This document shows positions 52,239 to 60,702 of a stretch of DNA of 63,447 nt, piece by piece. The DNA lies in contig JAEUOZ010000040.1 in assembly GCA_016790225.1 (NCBI GenBank), forward strand, positions 1 through 63,447, written 5' to 3'. The notes beneath the pieces are model-generated. The model worked only from the letters and a program-made list of their open reading frames with translations, ran no database searches and was not told where the DNA came from. The stretch comes from Rubrivivax sp. (GTDB lineage: Bacteria > Pseudomonadota > Gammaproteobacteria > Burkholderiales > Burkholderiaceae). Within the stretch, counting starts at the first letter, position 1. Each line of letters opens with the position of its first letter. A program made the translations under genes and the position numbers.

Positions 52239-54005
52239 ATGAACACCTCCCGTCATCGCGTGGCGATGTCCGTCCTGCGCCCGCTGCGTCCGCTGGCCGC
52301 GCCCTTGCTGGCCCTGGCCATCGCGCTGCCGCTGCTCTCTGCCTGCGGCGGTGGTGGCAGCGGCGGTTATACCGATTCGCCGGTCTCGCTGACCGACAAG
52401 CGCACGCTGTCGCCGGCCTTCACCAGCCGCGCCGCGGTCAATTACTCGCCCTACCGCAGCTCGCGCGGCCCCGGTGATCTGGCCAGCGAGGTCATCACGC
52501 CGGCCAACGTGCTGCAGGACCTGCGCCTGGTCAGCGCCACGGGCATCGGCACCATCCGGCTCTTCAGCAGCCGCGCCTTCTCGGAGACGGTGCTCACCGT
52601 CATCCGCGACAACCGGCTCGATCTGCGCGTGCAGCTGGGCATCTGGATCAACCCGCCTTCGACGCCGGCGCTGGAAGCCGACAACCAGGCCGAGATCACC
52701 AAGGGCATCGCGCTGGCCAACCAGTTCCGCAGCGTGGTGGACGCCGTGAGCGTGGGCAACGAGACCATGGTTTCCTGGTCTTCGCACCGCGTGCCGGTGG
52801 CTGACATGGCCCGTTATATCGGCCAGGTCCGCCAGGGCATCACGCAGCCGGTGACGACCAACGACAACTACGCCTTCTGGGCCTCGGTGCCCAAGGCCAT
52901 CACCGACGTGGTGGACTTTGCGGCGGTGCACACCTATCCGTTCCTGGACACGTTCTACGATCCCACGCTGTTCGACTGGCGTCAGAAGAGCGTGGCCACC
53001 GATCAGCGCGCGGCCGCGATGGTGGCCGCCAGCATCGCCGAGGCCAAGCGCCAGTTCGGGCTGGCGCGTGACGGGCTGGACAAGCTCAACCTGACCTCCT
53101 TGCCGATGGTGATCGGCGAGACAGGCTGGACCGCGGTGGATACCGCCGGCGGCCCGAATCTGGCCTTCCGCGCGCACCCGGTGAATCAGAAGATGTACTT
53201 CGATGCGCTGCAGGCCTGGGCCGTCGAAGGGCGCAAGACCGTGCACGGCCCGCAGGCAGTCTTCGTCTTCCAGGCCTTCGACGAGCCCTGGAAGCAGGGA
53301 GACGACGGCTGGGGCCTGTTCAACAAGGATCGGCAGGCGCGCTACGTGGTGCAGTCGCTGGGCACCTGCGGCGTCACCTGGACCTGCGAGCCCGGCAGCT
53401 ACACGGCCGCCAATGCCGTGAAGTGGGTGGCACCCACGCTGGCCACGGCCGTCACGGCGTCGCGCTATACGCTCTACGCCAGCGCGGCGACTGCCGGTGA
53501 ACAGCGGGCGACCGGCCTGCGCTGGGATCCGTTTGCGCTGACCGGCTACCGCGACGATGCCGCGGGCACCGCCAGCCCCGATGGCGCCCCGGCGCTGGAG
53601 ATCACGCCCAACCCGGTGGATTTTGGCTGGGGCCTGTTCCTCTACTCGGGCACCGGTGTGCTGGAAAACCTCTCGGGCTTCTCGGGCGGCCGGCTGAACT
53701 TCAGCGTGAAGAGCGACAGCTACCCCGGCAAGATCGAGATCGGCATCAGCACCGACAGCGAGGATCGCGACATCCACGAAGCCTTCCTGCAGATCGGGCC
53801 TGGCGATTACGGCTACTGCAACACGGGCGGCTGGTGCCAGGTCTCGATCCCGATCTCGGCCTTCCTGGCCGCCAATCCGAAGCTGGACCTGCGCTACGTG
53901 AATTTCCGCTTCATCATCGCGGACCGTTTCGGCTTCACCGGCAAGCCTTTGAACCTGACCGGCCTGCCCAAGATCAGCGTCGACGGCATCCACTGGTCGA
54001 AGTGA
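52239..54005 (+). CDS. GH17 beta-1,3-glucanase lipoprotein with C-terminal glycan-binding-like domain
   Basis: This is a 588-residue protein. The lipobox LLSAC anchors it to a membrane. The GH17 barrel (about 60-390) begins NYSPYRSSRGPGD; the acid/base is Glu175 in VGNETM and the nucleophile Glu294 in GETGW. A C-terminal domain (about 410-588, with GLRWDPFALTGY and WGLFLYSGTGVLENLSGF) looks like a jelly-roll carbohydrate-binding module. It lies 11 bases after the porin stop. Its GTGA overlap with the GH30 gene indicates translational coupling. Confidence 0.92.
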   Translation: MNTSRHRVAMSVLRPLRPLAAPLLALAIALPLLSACGGGGSGGYTDSPVSLTDKRTLSPAFTSRAAVNYSPYRSSRGPGDLASEVITPANVLQDLRLVSATGIGTIRLFSSRAFSETVLTVIRDNRLDLRVQLGIWINPPSTPALEADNQAEITKGIALANQFRSVVDAVSVGNETMVSWSSHRVPVADMARYIGQVRQGITQPVTTNDNYAFWASVPKAITDVVDFAAVHTYPFLDTFYDPTLFDWRQKSVATDQRAAAMVAASIAEAKRQFGLARDGLDKLNLTSLPMVIGETGWTAVDTAGGPNLAFRAHPVNQKMYFDALQAWAVEGRKTVHGPQAVFVFQAFDEPWKQGDDGWGLFNKDRQARYVVQSLGTCGVTWTCEPGSYTAANAVKWVAPTLATAVTASRYTLYASAATAGEQRATGLRWDPFALTGYRDDAAGTASPDGAPALEITPNPVDFGWGLFLYSGTGVLENLSGFSGGRLNFSVKSDSYPGKIEIGISTDSEDRDIHEAFLQIGPGDYGYCNTGGWCQVSIPISAFLAANPKLDLRYVNFRFIIADRFGFTGKPLNLTGLPKISVDGIHWSK

Positions 54006-55405
54006 GCACGCGGCCCCGAGCGCTGCGCTGGTGGCTGACTGCGCACGAGGGCGGCGAGTGCCTGGCTGAACAGCCGCCCCTGCTGCCAGCCGCCACGCCG
54101 CGCTCGGCGCCCGTGCGCCTGTGGGTGGATACGACGCGGCGTTTCCAGACCCTGCTGGGCTTCGGCGGCGCCTTCACCGAAGCCGCTGCCACGGTCTGGC
54201 AGCGCCTGCCGGCCGCGCAGCAGCAGGCCTTGCTGCAGGCGTACTTTTCGCCCACGCAGGGCCACGGCTACACGCTGTGCCGCGTGCACATGAACAGCTG
54301 CGACTTTTCGCTGGGCAACTATGCGCATGCCGAGGTGCCGGGTGATCTGGCGCTGCAGCATTTCTCCATCGCGCGTGACCGCCAGGCCCTGCTGCCGATG
54401 ATCCGCGCCGCGCAGCAGGTGGCCGGGCGGCCCCTGCAGCTGCTGGTCTCGCCCTGGAGCCCGCCGGCCTGGATGAAGAGCAACGGCCGCATGAATGACG
54501 GCGGCCGGCTGCTGCCCGAGTGCCGCGCTGCCTGGGCCCAGTGCTTCGTGCGGTTCATCCAGGCCTATGCCGAAGAAGGCGTGCCCGTCTGGGGTGTTTC
54601 CGTGCAGAACGAGCCCGAGGCACACCAGCGCTGGGATTCCTGCCTCTACACAGCCGAGGAAGAGCGCGATTTCGTGCGCGATCACCTGGGCCCGGCCTTG
54701 CATGCCGCGGGGCTGGGCGAGGTGCGCATCGTCGTCTGGGATCACAACCGCGACGTGATGGTCGAGCGCGCCAGCGTCATCTACGGTGATGCGCGGGCGG
54801 CACAGTACGTCTGGGGCACCGGCTTCCACTGGTATGGCGAAGAGCACTTCGATCACGTGCAGCTGGTGCACGATGCCTGGCCCGACAAGCAGCTGCTCTT
54901 CACCGAGGGCTGCCAGGAAGGCGGCGTGCACCACAGCCGCTGGACCCTGGGCGAGCGTTATGCCCGCGCCCTCATCAATGACCTGAACCGCTGGACTGTC
55001 GGCTGGATCGACTGGAACCTGCTGCTGGACGAGCAGGGCGGCCCCAACCATGTGGGCAATCTCTGCAGCGCACCGGTGCTGGCCGATGCTGCCAGCGGCA
55101 TGCTGCATCACCAGGCCTCGTTCTGGACCTTGGGGCACTTCGCGCGCTTCATCGCCCCGGGTGCGCAGCGCGTGCTGTGTGCCTCCACGCGCCAGGCCCT
55201 GGAGGCGACGGCCTTCGTGCATGACGATGGCCGCACCGCCGTGGTGGCCTTGAACCGAGAGGATCGACCGATGGATATCGAGCTGGTGCTGGACGGCCTG
55301 CGCTGGGAGGCGCAGCTGCCGCCGCACGCGATCGCCAGCTTTGTGGGCTCCGGCCAAGGTCAAGGCCAAGACCCAGTCCCGCGCCCGGACTCGGTCGAAG
55401 CATGA
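54002..55405 (+). CDS. GH30 beta-glucosidase/beta-1,6-glucanase-like enzyme
   Basis: This is a 467-residue GH30 enzyme. LLGFGGAFTEAAA starts the barrel; VQNEPE holds the acid/base Glu204 and LLFTEG the nucleophile Glu302. GNLCSAPVLAD and the C-terminal beta-sandwich are also typical. GH30 members include beta-1,6-glucanases, which suits branched laminarin. The start is GTG at 54002, overlapping the GH17 stop. There is no signal peptide, so it is predicted to be cytoplasmic. Confidence 0.9.
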   Translation: MSTRPRALRWWLTAHEGGECLAEQPPLLPAATPRSAPVRLWVDTTRRFQTLLGFGGAFTEAAATVWQRLPAAQQQALLQAYFSPTQGHGYTLCRVHMNSCDFSLGNYAHAEVPGDLALQHFSIARDRQALLPMIRAAQQVAGRPLQLLVSPWSPPAWMKSNGRMNDGGRLLPECRAAWAQCFVRFIQAYAEEGVPVWGVSVQNEPEAHQRWDSCLYTAEEERDFVRDHLGPALHAAGLGEVRIVVWDHNRDVMVERASVIYGDARAAQYVWGTGFHWYGEEHFDHVQLVHDAWPDKQLLFTEGCQEGGVHHSRWTLGERYARALINDLNRWTVGWIDWNLLLDEQGGPNHVGNLCSAPVLADAASGMLHHQASFWTLGHFARFIAPGAQRVLCASTRQALEATAFVHDDGRTAVVALNREDRPMDIELVLDGLRWEAQLPPHAIASFVGSGQGQGQDPVPRPDSVEA

Positions 55406-56415
55406 GTGCCACCGCCACCGCCACCGGGGCCGCGCCGCGGCTGCTGGCCGACATCGGCGGCACCAACGCCCGTTTTGCCTGGCAGGCGCAGGCCGGCGCG
55501 GCCGTGGAGCAGGTGCGCACGCTGTCCTGCGCCGATCACGCCACGCTGGATCATGCGATACAGCGTTATCTGCAGGACACCGGCCAGCCCGTGCCGCCGG
55601 CCTGTGCCATCGCCATCGCCACCGCGGTGGTGGGTGATCAGGTGGCGATGACCAACCACCACTGGGCCTTTTCCATTGCCGCGCTCAAGGCGCAGCTGGG
55701 TCTGCAGCAGCTGCTGGTGATCAACGACTTCACGGCGCTGGCGCTGGCGCTGCCTTCGCTGCAGCCGGATGAGACCTGGCAGCTGGGCGGCACGGCCGCC
55801 CGGCCGGGCTGGGCCATCGGCCTCATCGGCCCGGGCACGGGCCTGGGCGTTTCCGGGCTGCTGCCTGATGGCCGGGGCGGCTGGCTGCCGCTGCAGGGCG
55901 AAGGCGGCCATGCCACGATGGCCGGCACCACCGCGCGCGAGTGTGCCGTGCTGGCGCTGCTGACCCAATGGCACGGCCACGCCTCCGCCGAGCGCGCCGT
56001 CTCAGGGCCGGGGCTCGTGGATATCCACCGCGCGCTGGGCGTGCTGGATGGCCTGCCCGAGCAGACCGCCAGCCCGACGGCGGCCGACATCACCAGCGCG
56101 GCGCTGGAAGGCAGCGATGCGCGCAGCCTGGAAACGCTGGAGCTCTTCTGCGCCTACCTGGGCATCGCGGCCGGCAACCTGGCACTGGCGCTGGGCGCCA
56201 AGGGCGGCGTCTACATCGGCGGCGGCATCGTGCCGCGCCTGGGCCACTGGTTCACGCGCTCGGCCTTCCGCGAGCGCTTCGAAGCCAAGGGGCGGCTCTC
56301 GAGCTTTCTGCACGAGATTCCGGTCTTCGTGATCGACGCGCGCTCCTCGCCCGCCTTCCTGGGCGCCGCCAATGCACTGGATTCCAGCGCGCCCTTCGAG
56401 GGCTGGGCGCGCTGA
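55402..56415 (+). CDS. glk: Glucokinase
   Basis: This is a 337-residue ATP-dependent hexokinase of the bacterial Glk (ROK-unrelated) type. LLADIGGTNARFAW at the N-terminus, NDFTALALALPSL, GPGTGLGVSGLL and the substrate motif GEGGHATMAG are all present, as is GVYIGGGIVPRLG. It starts by ATGA overlap with the GH30 gene and closes the operon: glucose released from glucan is phosphorylated on the spot. Confidence 0.96.
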   Translation: MSATATATGAAPRLLADIGGTNARFAWQAQAGAAVEQVRTLSCADHATLDHAIQRYLQDTGQPVPPACAIAIATAVVGDQVAMTNHHWAFSIAALKAQLGLQQLLVINDFTALALALPSLQPDETWQLGGTAARPGWAIGLIGPGTGLGVSGLLPDGRGGWLPLQGEGGHATMAGTTARECAVLALLTQWHGHASAERAVSGPGLVDIHRALGVLDGLPEQTASPTAADITSAALEGSDARSLETLELFCAYLGIAAGNLALALGAKGGVYIGGGIVPRLGHWFTRSAFRERFEAKGRLSSFLHEIPVFVIDARSSPAFLGAANALDSSAPFEGWAR

Positions 56416-56446
56416 GGCACGCGGCGGCCCCGGGACGCCCGGTGCC
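56416..56446. terminator. Hairpin between glk and the converging minus-strand operon
   Basis: GGCAC (56416-56420) and the overlapping CCGGG/CCCGG pair (56430-56434, 56438-56442, loop ACG) followed by TGCC can fold as a nested stem in the 30 bases between two convergent stops. No T-tract. Weak prediction based on position. Confidence 0.35.
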
Positions 56447-56874
56447 TAACGCACCAAGGCAATGGCCCACATCGCCGCAAAGACGAAGGGCAGCACCTTC
56501 GAGGCCCAGCGGCCGCGGTGGGCGATGCGGCTGGGCGGCGCCAGGGGGCACAGGTCTTCCAGCCCGGCCAGGACAAACTGGCGACGGATCTCCTCGCCGG
56601 CGCTGAGCGCGGCGAAGATGCCCACGCCGATGAGCAGGGCCACCGCCATGCCGAAGAACGGGAATGCAAGGCCCAGCCAGCTGGTGGCGGTCTCGGCCTG
56701 CGCGCGGTAGGCCGTGAACAGCAGGCCTTCGGAGAGGATCAGCCAGCTCACGCGGTGATTGACCAGCATGTCCTCGTGGGTCCACTGCTCGCGCAGCGCG
56801 CGGTACTGGTCCCACAGCGCCACGTCTGGCGTGCGGTGCGTGTGCATCATCGGCACCAGGCCTTCACTCATCAT
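56446..56874 (-). CDS. Three-TM membrane protein A, paralogue associated with GH17 genes
   Basis: This is a 142-residue protein. HTHRTPDVALWDQYRALREQ, a soluble helix, precedes TM1 (SWLILSEGLLFTAY), TM2 (LAFPFFGMAVALLIGVGIF), a cytoplasmic helix with FVLAGLEDLCPLAPPS and RIAHRGRWASK, then TM3 (VLPFVFAAMWAIAL). It is closely similar to the protein at 60278-60691. Its ATG overlaps the GH17 stop (ATGA). It resembles widespread small membrane proteins with a helix-loop TM pair, but no function can be assigned. Confidence 0.8.
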   Translation of the reverse strand: MMSEGLVPMMHTHRTPDVALWDQYRALREQWTHEDMLVNHRVSWLILSEGLLFTAYRAQAETATSWLGLAFPFFGMAVALLIGVGIFAALSAGEEIRRQFVLAGLEDLCPLAPPSRIAHRGRWASKVLPFVFAAMWAIALVR

Positions 56875-57830
56875 GCCTCCGCGCCCTCGGCGGGCTCGAG
56901 TTCGGGGTACAGGTCGCGCACCGCCAGCTTGGGCCGACGGTCCACGGTGAACAGGCCCCAGTGCTTTTCCGGCTCCAGCGGATCCGGCGAGCCTTTCCAG
57001 GGTTCGTCGAAGGCCTCGAAGACGAAGCACAGCAGCCCTTCGGCGCGCGTCCAGTCCATCAGGTCCTGCAGGTAGATGGCCTGCAGTTCCTGCACCGCAT
57101 GCTCCGCCTGCATGCCGCGCCCGTTGCTGCGCGTGCACCAGCCGGCCTCGGTGATGACGATGGGCTTGTCGGGATGCTGCTGTGCCACGCTGGCGATGTT
57201 CTCGCGCGTGTAGTCCAGCGCCTCGTGGATGTGCTTGTACTCCCACACCGGGTAGGTGTGCACCGATACGAAATCCAGCTCAGGCACCAGATCGCGCAGC
57301 TTGTGCTGCCAGGGCACGTAGTTCTCGCAGAAGGTGATGGGCTGGCGCACCACCCCACGCACACGGCGCACGTACTCGATCATGCGCGAAACGGGCACGA
57401 AGTGATCGGTCCAGTCGACCGTGGCCTCGTTGCCCACGGCCACGCTGAAGACGATGTCCTCGTGCGCGCGCGCCAGGCGGGCCAGGCGCCAGAGCTCGGC
57501 CTGGTTCTCGTGGCGGTTGGCTTCCAGCCGCTCTTCGCTGTAGGTGCCGCCCCAGGGACAGCCGAAGTTGTTCATCTCCGCGCCCAGGTAGGCGCCGAGC
57601 ATCACTTGAAACGGCAGCTTGTCTTCGGCGATGACCTGCAGCACGCGCTCGGCATGCGTGCTGCAGTCATACAGGCGCAGCAGCTGCCATTGCCGCGCCA
57701 GCAGGTGCAGGTCTTCGCGGATCTCCTCCAGTGACGGGTAGACCCTGCTGTCCGGGCTCTGGCCCTGGCGGTAGCCGGAATAGCAGATGGCGTTGCCTTG
57801 CGGCAGCGTGAGGGTGGGCGTGACTGGCAT
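56871..57830 (-). CDS. GH17 beta-1,3-glucan hydrolase, cytoplasmic
   Basis: This is a 319-residue GH17 barrel of the same subtype as the lipoprotein enzyme: ICYSGYRQGQSPDS, LLRLYDCSTHAERVL, Glu135 in VGNEATV as acid/base, Glu228 in ITEAGW as nucleophile, and FEAFDEPWKG. There is no signal peptide. It starts 33 bases after the transporter-GH17 fusion stop and overlaps the three-TM gene. It probably trims imported beta-1,3-glucan oligosaccharides, or acts as a transglycosylase. Confidence 0.92.
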   Translation of the reverse strand: MPVTPTLTLPQGNAICYSGYRQGQSPDSRVYPSLEEIREDLHLLARQWQLLRLYDCSTHAERVLQVIAEDKLPFQVMLGAYLGAEMNNFGCPWGGTYSEERLEANRHENQAELWRLARLARAHEDIVFSVAVGNEATVDWTDHFVPVSRMIEYVRRVRGVVRQPITFCENYVPWQHKLRDLVPELDFVSVHTYPVWEYKHIHEALDYTRENIASVAQQHPDKPIVITEAGWCTRSNGRGMQAEHAVQELQAIYLQDLMDWTRAEGLLCFVFEAFDEPWKGSPDPLEPEKHWGLFTVDRRPKLAVRDLYPELEPAEGAEA

Positions 57831-57863
57831 GCAGATGCGGTGTGGCTGGTGAAGGGAGGCGGG

Positions 57864-60224
57864 TCAGACGTACTTGCGGCGCTCGTTCTTGTCCCAGAGG
57901 CCCCATTGGGTGCCCACCTCGCCTTCCTGGCCGAGTTTCCAGGGCTCGTCAAACGAGGCGAAGTAGTGGAGCTTGACGCCTTCGCGCCGACCCCATTGCT
58001 GGATGTCGATGAAGTAGCGCATGGCGTTCACCGCCGATGGCTCGGCCGCGGCAACCGCCTGGCCGTGGCCGGGCCAGCCGGTTTCGGTGATGACCACCGG
58101 CTTGTCGCCGCCGGCGGCCTTCACCAGCCCGTGCATGCGCCGAACGTACTGGGCCGCCAGGTCGATGTGCGCGCCTTCCCAGAACGGGTAGCAGTTGGGC
58201 AGCAGGACGTCACAGGCGGCGGTGAGGGCCGGGCGCTCCAGGAACTGGAAGTACGCGTCCACGCAGCCCACCGGCACACCCTCGGGCAGCGCCGCGCGGA
58301 CACGCGCCACGTAGGCCAGCAGCTCGGGTTCGGACAGGTCGCCGCGCAGCAGCACTTCGTTGCCCACCACCGCGGTGTCCACGAGACCCTGCCGCGCCAG
58401 CGCGAGCAGGCCCTCGATCTCGCGTTCGTTGCGCGCGCGGTCGGTGCTGATCCAGGCGCCGACCATGGTCTTCAGGCCCATGTCGCGCGCCAGCCGCGGG
58501 ATGTGCTCGTGGCCTTCGGTGCAGGCGAAGGAGCGCACCCAACGCGTATGCGGGGCGATCAGCGCGAGGCGCTGGCGCACCTGCGCCTCCGAGAGCTGGT
58601 CACCCGCGCGCTGGCCTTCGGTATAGGCACTGAAGCACAGGCCATAGAGGCCGCGCCCGAACTGCTCCTGGTAGAGCGCGCGGATCTCGTCGGGAGACCG
58701 GCCCGCCAGCGGCGAGGGCTCCGCGCCGGGCAGCAGCAGGCCGTGTTCCGCCAGCCAGGGGCGTGCTCCCGAGCCCTGCGAGGACGTGGCGCTTGCACGC
58801 TGCTTGCGCCGTTCGAGTTCGGCATGCACTTCGGTGGCGCGCTTCTCGTCGAGATCGTAGTTGCGCATGATCCACATCGCCAGCAGGGTGCCGAAGATGG
58901 GAACGCCCGAATAGAAGAGGCGCAGGCCGTCCACCGCGCCCGCGGGCTGCGTGGCCGCGCCCGGTGTGAAGGCCACGAGCGACATGATGGCGCCGCTGAG
59001 CAAGCCGGCAATCGCGAAGCCGAACTTCACCATCCACCAGTAGATGGCGCCGAAGATGCCTTCGCGCCGCTTGCCCGTGGCCAGTTCATCCAGGTCGCAC
59101 ACATCGGCCGTCATGGACATCATCAGCGTGAACAAGCCGCCGATGCCGAAGCTGAAGAAGGGCAGCGCAAACATGAACATCCACGGCTTGCCCGGCACCA
59201 TCAGGAACCACAGCAGCACGTAGCCGATGATGGAGATGCCCTGCGACAGCATGAAGGCATTCTTCTTGCCCATCTTGCGCGACATCCAGGCCACGGTCGG
59301 GATGACCGCAAACGTGGTGATCAGTGCGCCGACGCTGCCGAACAAGGTGGGCCAGATGCCGGCGGCTGCGGTCTCGCCCTTGAACAGGTGGTAGACGACG
59401 ATGAAGAAGGAGAACGCCGCCACCGTGTTGAAGGCGTTGAAGATCAGGAAGGTGGAGAAGCACAGCTTGCGAAACGGTGCCGAGCTGAAGGCCTCCTTGA
59501 AGCCGTTGAAGATCTCGCGCATGCCGCCGCCGAAGTTGGCCCAGGTCAGCGGGATCAGCTGCGTGTCGTTCAGGCTCGAGCGGCTGGGGATGAACAGCGC
59601 CGGCACCATGGCCAGCAGCATGCAGATCACACCGACCCAGATCGACAGGTGTCGCGTGGCGGCATCGGCGTTCTCGAACCAGCTCGGGTCGTACATCACC
59701 ACCCAGAACCACGGGGCGATGACCCAGGCCCACTGGCCGATCCACTGCGCCACCGCCATGATGCTGGTGCGCTCGTGGAAGTCGTCGCTCATCTCGTAGC
59801 CCATGGCCACGTACGGGATGCTGAACAGCGTGAGCCCCGTGTAGAAGACGAAGGACCAGAACAGGAAGTACAGGAAGTTGTACGTGACCCCATCGGCGCG
59901 CTGCAACTGCCACATGGCCACGAAGCTGATGCCCATGACGATGGCGCCGATGAACACGTAGTGGTGGCGCCGGCCCCAGCGCGAGCGTGTGTTGTCGGAG
60001 ATGAAACCCATGATCGGGTCGGTGACCGAATCGAACACACGCGGCAGGAAGAACAGCACGCCCCACATCCAGCCCGGGAAGCCCATGTCCTGAACCAGCA
60101 CCACCATGAAGATGCCCAGAGCGGCCGGGAACATCTGGTTGGCCAGCATGCCCAGGCCGAAGGCCACCTTGTGGCCGAAGGGCACCTTGTGGGTGGTTGC
60201 GGCGGCTGCGGCGGTGGTGTTCAT
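57864..60224 (-). CDS. GPH-family sugar transporter fused to GH17 glycoside hydrolase
   Basis: This is a single 786-residue open frame. Residues about 12-460 form a complete GPH/MFS sugar:cation symporter with about 12 TM segments (GHKVAFGLGMLANQMFP, PRVFDSVTDPIMGFISDNT, DVCDLDELATGKRREG). A charged linker (about 460-510) leads to a GH17 domain (about 515-786), with Glu623 in VVGNEVLL and Glu714 in ITETGW. AGGAG seven bases before the ATG fixes the start. GPH proteins have cytoplasmic C-termini, so the hydrolase should face the cytoplasm and act on the sugar being imported (inference). Confidence 0.9.
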   Translation of the reverse strand: MNTTAAAAATTHKVPFGHKVAFGLGMLANQMFPAALGIFMVVLVQDMGFPGWMWGVLFFLPRVFDSVTDPIMGFISDNTRSRWGRRHHYVFIGAIVMGISFVAMWQLQRADGVTYNFLYFLFWSFVFYTGLTLFSIPYVAMGYEMSDDFHERTSIMAVAQWIGQWAWVIAPWFWVVMYDPSWFENADAATRHLSIWVGVICMLLAMVPALFIPSRSSLNDTQLIPLTWANFGGGMREIFNGFKEAFSSAPFRKLCFSTFLIFNAFNTVAAFSFFIVVYHLFKGETAAAGIWPTLFGSVGALITTFAVIPTVAWMSRKMGKKNAFMLSQGISIIGYVLLWFLMVPGKPWMFMFALPFFSFGIGGLFTLMMSMTADVCDLDELATGKRREGIFGAIYWWMVKFGFAIAGLLSGAIMSLVAFTPGAATQPAGAVDGLRLFYSGVPIFGTLLAMWIMRNYDLDEKRATEVHAELERRKQRASATSSQGSGARPWLAEHGLLLPGAEPSPLAGRSPDEIRALYQEQFGRGLYGLCFSAYTEGQRAGDQLSEAQVRQRLALIAPHTRWVRSFACTEGHEHIPRLARDMGLKTMVGAWISTDRARNEREIEGLLALARQGLVDTAVVGNEVLLRGDLSEPELLAYVARVRAALPEGVPVGCVDAYFQFLERPALTAACDVLLPNCYPFWEGAHIDLAAQYVRRMHGLVKAAGGDKPVVITETGWPGHGQAVAAAEPSAVNAMRYFIDIQQWGRREGVKLHYFASFDEPWKLGQEGEVGTQWGLWDKNERRKYV

Positions 60225-60277
60225 GTGTCTCCTGTTGTCGTGGTGCCGTCGTTTCGCGGCCTTGGTTCGGGGCTGGC

Positions 60278-60691
60278 TCAGTCCTGCAGCCGCCCCAGCA
60301 GCGCCAGCAGCCACATGGCGCCAAAGACGAAGGGCATGGCCTTGGCGGCCCAGCGGCCGCGGTGGGCGATGTGGCTGGCCGGCGCCAGCGGGCACAGGTC
60401 GGCCAGGCCGGCACGCTCGTATTCCTGCCGGATGCTCTCGGTGGCCGCCATCGCGGTGTAGATGGCCACGCCGGCCAGCGCTGCCACCAGCATGCCGAAG
60501 AAGGGGAAGCCCAGCACCAGCCAGTACACGCCATCACGCGCGTGCGCGCCGTAGGCGGTGAACATCAGCCCTTCGGACCAGATGAGCCAGCCCATGCGCT
60601 GGGCGACGAGGTGGTCTTCGTGTGTCCACTGCTCGCGCAGCGCGCGGTAGTGGTCCCACAGGGCGACGTCAGGCGTGCGGTGCGTGTGCAC
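60278..60691 (-). CDS. Three-TM membrane protein B, paralogue associated with GH17 genes
   Basis: This is a 137-residue paralogue of the protein at 56446-56874: the same HTHRTPDVALWD(H/Q)YRALREQ start, TM1 (LIWSEGLMFTAYG), TM2 (LVLGFPFFGMLVAALAGVAIY), the loop YERAGLADLCPLAPASHIAHRGRW and TM3 (MPFVFGAMWLLALLG). The start is a GTG at 60691, 11 bases after the GH17 stop. Both copies sit immediately behind a GH17 gene, so a role in glucan handling, perhaps as an accessory or assembly factor, is likely but unproven. Confidence 0.78.
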   Translation of the reverse strand: MHTHRTPDVALWDHYRALREQWTHEDHLVAQRMGWLIWSEGLMFTAYGAHARDGVYWLVLGFPFFGMLVAALAGVAIYTAMAATESIRQEYERAGLADLCPLAPASHIAHRGRWAAKAMPFVFGAMWLLALLGRLQD

Positions 60692-60702
60692 GGTGCCCTG
60701 CC

